From Clostridia bacterium (GTDB lineage Bacteria > Bacillota > Clostridia > Christensenellales > UBA1242): a DNA stretch of 64,000 nucleotides. The position numbers and the translations under genes were made by a program. The notes under the pieces are model-generated. The model had not been told where the DNA came from, searched no databases, and saw nothing but the letters and a program-made list of their open reading frames with translations. Location: contig JAFTMH010000003.1 of assembly GCA_017452445.1 (NCBI GenBank), forward strand, positions 124,001 through 188,000, read 5' to 3'. Positions 1-12,000 of the stretch are shown piece by piece; the first letter of the stretch is position 1; each line of letters starts with the position of its first letter.

Positions 1-3000
1 GTTTTGCAATGCCAAAGGGAAGCACAGTGCAACTTGCGTTGTTTACCGAAGTCACTGCAAACACAACATTGAAGAATGTCAGAGTAAACATTTACAATGG
101 TGGACAAATCTCTGTTGATATTACACAATACGAAACTGTTGACATTGCAGGTTTTGCAATTACAAACAATGGTATTATTTACAACTGTGAAGTTGTGGCA
201 TCTTATGACAGCTCTTATCAATCATCTGCTTTGGCAAACAACTTTGGTTTGGTGGTTAAGTATGCTCTTGGCGAAAATGCTGACGACTCATACCTTACAA
301 GTTCGAGTGGTGTGACAAGCAGAGTTGCTGGTTTTGTTATTGAAAACGCTTCATCAATCACAAACTCTCGTGTTGGTGGAAATGAATATAGTCATATCAT
401 TGTGACAAACGGAACAAGTTATATCACAACAACTCCTCTTGACAAGTTTACAATCAGAGCGCAAGGCGATGTTGCTGGTTTTGTTCACACAAACACGGGA
501 TATATCAGTGCATCATTTGCAAAGAAGGTTGAAATTTTGAACTATATGCAATCTGTTCAATCTTTGACTGCCGGTTTTGCTTTGTATAATACAAACAGCA
601 TTCAAGGCAGTTATGTTGAAGGTGTTGCTGGTGAAATGACACCAAACGGCAAAGATGTTTACAACAATGGATCAAAAATCACTGCAATCGGAACAATTGC
701 TGGATTTGTTTATGACAATGCAAAACTTGTTAAAAATTCATATGCAAACATTGCAATCGAACACGACAAAGTGAAGGCTGCATCAGTTGCTGGTTTTGTT
801 TACAAAAACGGTGCAGATGCAACTGTTACATTGTGTTATTCTGCTTGTGAAATTTCGACAACAGATATCAACGAAATGCCATTCTCTGGTGCAGAAAGAT
901 CAGAATCTTTAAATCAAGGAGAAATTTCACTTTCTTACTATTACAACAACTCAAGTTCGGATACTACAATTCAATCAAAACTCGTTAAGGGTGCTTTGGG
1001 TATCAACGAATATGACGAACAAGAAACATTCTATGGATTCAGTTTCTCTTCTCAAGAAGGTGCTTATGATGGCATTTGGGAAATGACTGATAGTGGGGTT
1101 TCTTTGGTTAGTGCAAATCAAATCGCAATGTCAAGCAGATATGCTGTGACAAACGGCGACGACATTTCAATCTTCTACAACAAGAGCATTATGGATCTTT
1201 CAGATTACACAATGAAAAACCTTGCTTATGGAAGTGAAAACAACCCAATTATTATTAGAAGCGAACAAGAATTTGCTCAAGCAACAGGAAAAGCAACAGC
1301 AAAAGAAATCTCTTCTTATAAAGAATATTATGATGATGACAGTGTTGACGGACATTACAGAATTGTGTTTGACCTCGACATGGACAACATTGATCAAAAC
1401 GCAGAAGGAGAATCTTCAATCAAATTGACAACAACAAAGAAAACATTTACTGGTTTGTTGGACGGAAATGGATTTAAGATTTCAAACATCAACTTGGGAA
1501 GCAACGAAGCTTGTGAAAACTATGGTTTGTTTGCTAAATTTGATGGTGCAATTGTTGTCAACATGGATTTGACAGTAAACTCAATCCACAATGCAAAAGC
1601 AAGCATTGTTGGTGCTTTGGCCGGAACTGCAGTTGACTCAAGAATTTTGTCAATCAATGTTCAACCTGTTGAAACAAAAGATTCGACAGGCGCAACAGCA
1701 ATTCAAGGTAGAAATGTTGTTGGTGGTGTTGTTGGTATGCTCTTTGGCGACAGCAGATTGAGCGATATTACACTTACAAACATTGTTGTTGAAGCAACAA
1801 ACAAAGTAAATGGCACAATCGAAACAAACAGAGCGTTTGTAGGCAAAGATTTGAGAAATGCTGTTGAAAGCAAAAACATTTTGACAGACAAAGTTTCAAA
1901 TATTTCTTATGCTGGTGGTGTTGCTGGATATGTTGACATCTATCGCACACTCAACAGCGAACCTGCAAAATTCTCGACAGACATTGATGTTACACAATTT
2001 AATGTTGTTACAATCAGAGTTAAAAACTCAGTCGACATTTATGCGAGCGTGGCCGGAGGTCTCTTTGGTTATGTTGGCGAATCAACTGCTGTTTATGATG
2101 CAAACATCGAGTTGAATGCACCACAAACTGCAGTAGAATCAAAATCTGCTTCTTACATTGCAGCTAAAAACTTGTATGCCGGTGGTTTGATTGGTGAAAG
2201 TTATGGTGGTTTGTTTGCTGTTTATGCAAGCTATACACCACAATTGCAAGCTGATATTGAAGCAAGGGAAAATGCTTACTACAACGGATCTGCAGATGTT
2301 GAAAGAGGACAAATGTCAATCTTCTCTTATACAGAAGCAGACAAACATTACGAATCAAGACAATCAAACCCATTGTTTGTTGGTGGTTTGGTTGGTTATA
2401 TGGGTGGTGGATACATCTATGTTGGATACAACAGACTCAATGTTGTTTCTTACTCAACAGAAACATTGGCAGTCGGTGGTATCGTTGGTTATGCAGGTGT
2501 TGTTGCAAATCAATTTGACTTGATGTTTATCAACAACACTCCAAAAACAAACATTTTGCTCAACGATGTTTACGCATCAGGTGATGTTGCTGTTGTAAAC
2601 GGATCTGGCGTTGCGGCTGGTTTGGTCGGTGCTTTGGAAGCAACTGAATTTGTTAGTGCGGCAGACTCATTTACTTACATCAGCACAGTTGCGTTGAAAA
2701 ATGTTATGGCAACAAACTATTATGCACATCAAAATGGCAAATTGCTTGGCGATGGAGAAGTGACTTCAATCAGCGACAAACACTTTATGCTTGTTGGTAG
2801 CGTTTATGGATATAAGACAGATGGATCTGACAGAAAACTTGTTGCTCAAACAACAAATCTTAAGAGCAGATACAACTTGTATCTTATCGATGCAGAAGAC
2901 TGTGCATACAATGTTGGTGATGGAAGTCAAACATCAGAAATTTCTGGTGCATTGTCAGTAGGTGGATATTCAAATGTTTGGGTTGGTGCAACAAATTACA

Positions 3001-6000
3001 CAATCAATCCATTTGGATTTGAATCTCAAGTCAAAGAAAGATCTTGCTTGAATGCAACTTCAATCAGTGACAAGGCTTCAATGGCAACAATGTCACAAGC
3101 GTATGCCGTTTTGTCAAGATACTTCGTTCCAAACGGTTGGGCTGACGAATTCTGGGATCACGAAATGGACAGATTGTTCCCAACAATCGAATTGTTCCCT
3201 AAAACATCAATCATTTTCTGGGATTATTTCAACACAGCAGAAGTTATGGCTGCAGTTATCGAAAATCCATCAATCACAGTTGTTGTCAGAGGAAAACTCA
3301 ACAACGACGAAAACAACATGTCATGTCAAGATGTTGAAGTGACATGGGGTGGTGAAACTGGCGTAAGCAGAGAACTTCTCAACAGATTCCTTAATGTTGA
3401 ATTTGCCGGAACTTTGGTTTCTTATGCAAAATATGCAAACGCAACTGACTTGGGATATGTTACTGGCGAAGTTTCAGACGGCGGACGAGTTGGTGACAAA
3501 GTTGGTGTCATTTTGCACTCAAGCATGTTTAAGAAACTTTCTTCTGCCACAATCAGAGATTTAAACTTCTATATGGCAGGAACTATTAACTTTGAAAGTG
3601 AAGACCTTACAAAGGCAAACGAAATTGAATACAGTATCATCGAAGAAGATGCAATCACATCATCATTTGAAGATGTGAGATTTGTGCTCAACTATGAAGT
3701 ATATCTCGAAGCAACAAAGAGTGCTGCCTTGAATTATACTTCTGAAAATGTAAGCAAGATGGCAGGTTTGGTAGTTGGAAAGATTGCCGAATCAACATCA
3801 TTCTCTGGTATTGAATTTGTAGCTAGAGCTAGAGAAGGCATCGAAAATGGTGTAAACTTCAAATACGAAAACCCAGTACTTGAAAACAATGAAGCAGCTT
3901 ACATTGGTTTGCTCGCTGGAATTATTGAACAAAATCAAACTTATATCCCTATGCTTGTTTCATCAATCAAGTTTACTCGTGAAAGCTACACAAGTGACGA
4001 AGAGAGATATGAAATCAAGTTTAATATGAGTTACAGCAGAAAAGAAGGTTTTGGAGATGAAATTGAAGCTTCTGCTTATGTGGGAGTTTATGCTGGTCTT
4101 ATTACAAAAGTTTCTTCAGACAATGCTAAATTGACTTTGGAACTTGAACCTCTCAACAATGTTCAGTTGTCAATCGTAAAAGGTGATGCAAGTTTCTTGC
4201 CAGACAACTTGTATGTTGGTGGTTATGCTGCAAAAACAAAATTTGCAGATGCAATCTCAATGATCGCAGTAAGTGAAGAAGATTCATATCAAGGCGAAAA
4301 TATCGGTATCAATATCAAACTTCCAAAAGAAGTTGAAAATGCCGCACTTGGTCTTGGATTTGGTGAACTTGACAACTGTGATGCAAACATTTCAAGCACA
4401 GGCGCAACAAGAGTTGCTGTAGAAGGATCTGTGTTTGGTACAGAAAATCAATTGTTGTTTGCTGGCGAAAATGTTGCACTTGGTGGATTTGCTGGACAAG
4501 TTTTGGCGCCAAGTCAAAATCAAATCGTTGTGTCAAACATTGACATCAACTTTAGATTGGCAAACACAGAAGTAAATGAAACTTCTTTGCAAGCGACAAA
4601 AGAAGAATATGCTTCTCACAAAGAAACATATTTGACAAAACCTGTTGTGTTCTCAAACGAACAACCTGCAGTTGGTGGTTTGTTTGGAAATATCACACAA
4701 GCAAAAGTTACAATCGCAGGTATGATTTCTGTTGATGGTTTGATTGATGTTCAATCAAGCAAAAACAAAGGCGTGCTCAATGTTGGTGGTGTTATCGGAA
4801 GATTTGACTCAGAACTTGAAACATTGGACAACTTGAATTGTATAAATGATATCGACATTTCTATTCAAGCAGGTGATGGACAAGCAGTTGCCAACATAGG
4901 TGGTATGATTGGTTTGATTACTGACACTGCCGGCAATATCACAATGCAATCATCAGCAATCAACGGACAATACTACAAATATGAAGGAACTTTGGTTTCA
5001 AATGTTGATGGAATCCTCAACTATGGTGGCCTTGTTGGAAACATTGCATACAGCGAAGTTTCGTCTGACAGAAATATAAAAATTGCAAATGCAATCGCTG
5101 GAAATGCATTGAAAGTTTACAATACATTTGACAAAGCAGATGTCAATGTTGGTGGTATTATTGGTGCGTTTACAAAAATTGGCTCAAGTGCAGATGCAAA
5201 AGGTGGAGACTCAGTTATCGTTGAAAACTGCCTCTCTTACGGAGATGTGTTTGTAAACTATCCAGCAAACACAGACAAGGCATTGAAGTCATATTATTTT
5301 GGTGGAATTGTTGCAAGAACAGTTGATATGACAATTTCAAAATGTGTTTCTTTGATGACAAACTTCAATGCAAGACCATCAAATACAACAGAATCAAATC
5401 ATATTATCAACATTGGTCCATTTGTGGCTTTGCAAGAAGGTGCAGTGACTTATACAGAAAACAAATATTCATCACAAGTTACACTTTGTTATGAAGATGA
5501 AGCTGATAAGATTGCTGGTGTTGAAGATATGGGATATGGTGTTGACGGATTGTATAAAGGATATTCCGTTGGCGAAATGAAGAAAGATGCTGCAACAATT
5601 GCAGCTGGTGCACATGACATCTTTGATTCATTGGCTGTGTTTAACATTGGCATAGACAAACTTGTTATGGGGCACAAATTGAATCCAAAAACCTTCAACG
5701 GAAAGATTTCTGCTGATGGCAAGGATTTTGATGGAAACGGAAAGATGGACAATCACTTCAACAATGTTGCGTGGGTGGTTGTTAAGGAAGATCTTAATGT
5801 TGGTGATGTTGTTGCAGACAATCTTGACAACATGGTTGTTGTTGGAAACGGAACAACATTTACAAGAACTGACGACGAAAGAGTTAGTGTTGCTGACAAC
5901 GGTGCAAACACAATGGCTATCAAAGGTGGGCTTGCTCACAAAATGGGAAATGGCGAAGAATTGTCATTCAGCGTAATCTCTGGTTTTGTTGCAAACCTTA

Positions 6001-9000
6001 AAATAAGAGAGGCAGACATCAACAAACACGAAAGTGCAACAACTGCACAAAGAGGTGTTTATGGTGGTGTTGTTGGAAAGATGGAAGGCAACGCAATCCT
6101 CTACGCTGTTGGTGTGAAGGGCGAATTGTCAGTTGGGGGAACAACTCAATTGACACTTGGTGGCATTTCAGGTCTTACTGAATCTGGTGCGATTATTGAA
6201 TGTTATCAAGATGTTGACATGACATATCGTGCTGCAGAAGGTGGACATGCTGCCGGAATTACAACTTACATGGCAGGATACACATTTACAAGAAATGTTT
6301 ATTCGTCAGGTAGAATTGAAACTTACACTGCAGTTGACATTTATACATTTGCAAATGTAAACGGAAATGCTGCAACTCAAAAGAACTACATTTTGGATTC
6401 TTATTCAATCTCTCAAATTTTGAGAAATGGAAACGCTGCAAAGAGTTCGACTGTTGGAGATTTCTTCTTGAGAACTTCAGACGGAACAAACACTATTGCA
6501 AGCAGAATCAAAAATGTTTTGAACTACTCTTCAGGCACACAATCTACAAACACAGGTGCAAACGCTGATGGAACAGTTTCAACAGAAACAGCTTCATTGT
6601 CATTTGCAGATTTGGAAAATGGAAAGAGAGTGTTCTCACTCAACCCAAGTGACACTGCTCCAGAAACTCAATATGCATGGTATTTCTCTCCATTTGTAAA
6701 CTATGGATATGGCGTGCATGGATTTGACTTCTTGAAAAATGTTACAACTTACAAACAAACAACAATCGAAATTCCTACAATAGATGATGACGGAAATGAC
6801 ATTACTGTTGAAGGTGTTGGTTATCAAGTTTTGAGTGTTGATCAAATTGTTACTGGATTCTTCAACAATAGTTGCACTTTGCCAACTGGATCAGGCATTA
6901 ACACATGGTATATGCAAATCCCAAATGCGGCAAAATATGACGAAATGATTGCAACCGTGACAACAGGCTCATCATACACTTACAACTACAAATTTATTCT
7001 TAGATATGACATTGATGCAAGTCAATTGGCTTCTTCAAAGTCAAACATTACAGTCCTCAACAAGGCTGCATTTGATTTTGCTCTTGATGGAAACAACAAG
7101 ACATTGGATTATACAAATGTGACATCTGGCATGGGCAACGGTATTTTTGCTGAGTTCTATGGCACATTGTCAAATATTCATATTGCAAACATCAATGTCT
7201 CTGCAAGTGGAACAATTGCAGGAACTGTTGCAAACAAATTGAATGGTTTGCTTGAAAATGTTTCTGTTGTTGGAAGTCTTACTTCAACAAAAGACGATGC
7301 TACAGCTGCTTATGGTGGTGTAGTTGGTGTTATCGACTCTGCTTCTGCAAAAATCAGCAAGGTTAGATCTGCCGTAAATGTAACTGCAAGAGGTGGCGCA
7401 ATCGGTGGTCTTGTTGGTGCATTGCAAAATGGTGAAATCACAAATTCAAGCAGTGCAGGCGCAGTTGTTGCTGTGACACACAACAACATCGAGGTTGATG
7501 CCGGTGGTATTGCAGGAAATCGTGCTGCTGTTTCAAACATCAACAAAACATACAACACAGGTATGGTTGTTGCAAACTATACTGAAGACAGAAATACAAC
7601 TTCTGCTGCTTATGCCGGCGGTATTGTTGGAAAATCTGCTTCTGGCACAAACACATATGGATTGACAGAATGTTACAACACAGGATTTGTTGGCGCAGGA
7701 AACTACAAGTCAGAAGGTTTGAATGTTGCTGGTGGTATCTTTGGTTATGCTGATGGCATCAAGGTTACTGGTTGTGCAAATGATGGTGCTGTTCAAGCAT
7801 TGGGCAAGAGACCTGATGGATCTAACACAGCCAACTATTCAATCTCTGCTACAACTTCTGGCACAGCAAATCAAGGTTACACAAACACACCGGGCGATTA
7901 TTCGGTCGCATACGAATTGACTTACAACCCTGGCAAGCAAAGACAAGTTTATGCTTATGGTATTGGTTGGACATCAGAGTCTGCTAATTTAATTACAAAC
8001 ACATCAAGTTCAACAGACAATGTTAAGAATGATGGAAATATTGGTGAATACAAAGTTTCTTCGACAATGACATTTGACAGACAACAAATGTTGGATGCAA
8101 CATCGTCAAAGAAGTTCTGGGGCAAATTTGACAAATACGAATTTGCAAGCGCAGACAAGGGTACTGGTGACAAAACATACCGTATCAACGGAACTGATTC
8201 ATTTGGTTTCCCAACAAGAATCTATGGTATTGATGCTGTTCAAAGAAAATATGCAAGTGAAAGTGATCAAAACTCAAACGATATCAAAGTTGCTGCGGCT
8301 CCAACATATTCTGACAACGAATGGCACTTGAAAGGAAGATATTCTTATTCTGGTGGATCTCTTACTGGAAAAGAAACATTCTCATTTGGACAAAGAGTTT
8401 GGATTGAATATACAAAGGGAACAGATTTTGACTTCACAAATGAAGATTACACAATGCCTGGATCAGGAAGTGTGCAATACTTTGCAGAAGCTGAGTTTAT
8501 GTCTTATGATGATGTGCTTTACACAATCAACGAAACTGCAAATGGATCTTATACTTATGTAGAAAATCCATATATGGGACTTGCTGCTTTGTGCGCAAAG
8601 AGAAGCGATAAAGTGCAAGCTTACACATCAACTTCATTCTTAAAGCCTACAAACAGAACTGATGACTCTGGAAATAAGCAAGAAAATGATGCTTATATTG
8701 CTGAAAAAGTTGCTGAAATTGAAAAAACAATCAAGTCTCTTGAGGCTGAAAAGACAATCACTGTTGCAGGAGAAAAAATCAACGTCGTTTCAAATGCAAA
8801 TCAAGTTGATGCAATGTACAACGGATATAAATATGATGCAGAAATCACATTCACTTTGGATGAGACTGTTGACAAATATTCAAACTTTGCAGTCACATTC
8901 AACAGAGTGACAAGCGTAAATCCAAATACATCATTGTATTCTAGAAACATCTTCAATGGCTTTACAAAATCTGGCAAAACTGTTACTGCAAAATATACAG

Positions 9001-12000
9001 TATGCTTTATGTCAGAAGTTACATCATTCAACATCGAAGCATCGTTGAGTTATTCAAAGACAGGTGGAAGTGTTACTCTTGGTGAAAACAATGTGTTCAA
9101 CCAAGGTGGAAAGACATACATCATGTTGAAAGAAAACTTTGACAACAATGCTATTATCACAAAGAATTTTGTAGACACTTACAACAAATATGTGACAAAT
9201 GGAGAATCAACTGACCCAATTGGCACAGGCACAAAGTGGTATACAGATCTTGTTGCAACCATTGAATCTCCAGCACAAACCCTTTCAAATTATTCTTTGA
9301 AATATACAACTGGAGCGCTTAATGGTCACTCTAATGTTGCTTATCTTGAGTTTAGTTCTCAATTGGGCGATGATATGCAAATTGCAAACAGATTCAATGG
9401 AAAGAAGCTTAAACTTTCTTACAAAGAAAATTGGAAAACTCAAGTCAATGTAAGTGCAGAAATTAGAGCAAATGCAGAAAAAACTGTTTATGATGATTTC
9501 AGTGTTGCAGGATATGTGGCATATTTTGCAAATTACAAAGAAGAAAATGTTTCTAGTGCAGGTAAGAGAATTGAAACAATTATCAATTCTTGGGCAAACT
9601 TGAAAACAGAATTTGGTATCACAAGTGAAAACTTTGCGTTTGGTTGGGACGATAATCACTACTTTACAATTCAAGGTGGTTCGGTTTCTTGTTCTCCATC
9701 AATTACTAGCACATATGTAACTCCAGGAATTATTACTTTCAATTCAACTGGTGTTCAAATCAACAGTGCAGATTCGGCAGCAAAAACACAATTTATTAAT
9801 GCTATAAATAGTTCATCGATTGTCTATGCTGTTGCTGACTGGAATCAAAACAAATCTACAAACCTTCTTGGATCTAATATGGAAGTAAAGGATCCTCAAG
9901 TCAAAGATGGCTTTAAAATTGATGACTTTGCAACAGTTGCAAATACAACAACTATTTCTGGTGGCTATGTTACGGTTACAGCAGCTGCTGGAAAGATCTC
10001 AAATGTTCAATACACAAGCACAAGTGTAAGTTTGGATGCAATGTCAAATGGATCAAAAGTTAATGTCATTAGCAGTGGTGCCAAGTTTGGTTTGTCATCA
10101 ACAAAACTTGTTCAAATCACTCTTGATTTGACAAGAAGAACAGAAATCACAGCATCAAACGAAGAGGCTCTTGGATTTACAATTACCCAAAAATCTTCTT
10201 CAAATGCAACAAAAGATTATGTTCAAACATATTATGACAGAGATGCAACACCACACAAATACACATTCAATGATGTTGCTGATGGCGACAAGTTTGAAAT
10301 CACTTACATCAGGACAACCATGGCAGGATCTTGGAAGAATGGCGTTGACAAAATGGGACCTGTTGACACAGTAGTTCGAATGAATTGGGTAGAATTGAAT
10401 GATGATGGTGAAGAAGATGTCATTAAGGGATTCACAGTTGCTTATGGAACTGAGGAGTCTGACATTTCAACTCCATCAAACAGCATTGACGATTGGATCA
10501 ATGGCAAAAAGTTTGTTGCAACAACTTCAAGATACACAAGAGATGTTGCTTACGCACTTACTCAATACGAATACGAATATCGTATTTATGAAAATGGTGT
10601 TATCTCAGTTGCTTACATGTATAACGCTGTTAATTCATCCGAAGATGACGAAGTTGAGCATGATGACAAAAAACTCAAAAAATCCGTAATGTTTATTACA
10701 GATGGAAAGACAATGTATACAGTTCATGCAAACAGTGTGTCAACTGATGGGGTGAATGCATATGCAGCTTGCAACTGGAAAGAAAACTATAAGAATGCAT
10801 CAAGTGGAAGCTTCAATGCAAGCAAGTTTGAAGGCATGGAAAGTCAAGGCTCTGAAGCGGAAATTCCTGTCGAACTTGTCGTAGGTGGCTGGTCTGCCGA
10901 TTCTTTAAATTTGGTTAGATACAAGATAGATTATGGTTTCTTGCAAATGAAGTTTGATCAACTTAGAGTTGAAAGTGCAGGCAGATCAACATATCAAAAC
11001 CTTGTTGCTGGACAATCAAAAACTTTCAACCTTAATTTGGCTTCAGGACATGTTCTTGTGCCAAATTCATTCAAATATCACAAGAACACATCTTCTAACG
11101 ATATCAAATCGTCAAGCACAGGAAGAATCGATCACTCTGGAATCAACGAAACAATTTATTTGTATTCTTACGATGCAACATACACAAAAAACACAACAAT
11201 TTCATGTGCATCTTCCGGAGAAGAGAGAGAAGTGTTTGATAGGATGATGTTGGCAAACAATATTTACATTGATGGAAACATTTCAACAACAAACATCTTT
11301 GAAATTATTGGACAAAACAAGATTATTGCATTTAGTTCTAATACCGAACAAAGCAGTTTGTTTGACACAAACAACAGAAACATCGAAAACCTTGTTGTTG
11401 TTGGATCTTCTTCACTTAGAAGCAGAATCAACAATTCTAAAACGGAATTCTATTTGCTTCTTAGTGGACAAGGTTCGGCAGTTACAACTTTGGATAATGT
11501 TTCATTGTATGGAAACATCAGAAACGCTAAACACGACATTGGCATCACTGTTGGCGCAGTGAGTGGAAGCGACAAGTTGACATACAAGGGGCTTAAATCA
11601 AAAGTTTCAGTTTCTGGTTTGTCAGCCGAATTTAAATCAACAATTGATGCTGGCGACAGCGTAACAACAAAACTCATCGACAATGTTTCACTTGCTGCAG
11701 AAGAATCTTACACTGCAAACAACTTGCTTATCGCAGGCGATGCTGGCAGTGCACAAAACGGAATCTCTGGCATAATTTCAGTTGACAGTACTGAAAGAAA
11801 TGGTCGAACAGGAAAAAATGGAGGCAATGGAGGTTCGGTTGATGTTGGTGCATCTCAATCAACATCAATAGCAAGAGCTGGAAAAGGTGGTTTTGCTGGT
11901 TACGGTGGAAGTGGTGTCAATGGTTATGTTGACAACACATCAGGCATTGCCATCAGAGATGGTGGTTCTGCTGGTGCAGGTGGAACAAATGGCTCAAACG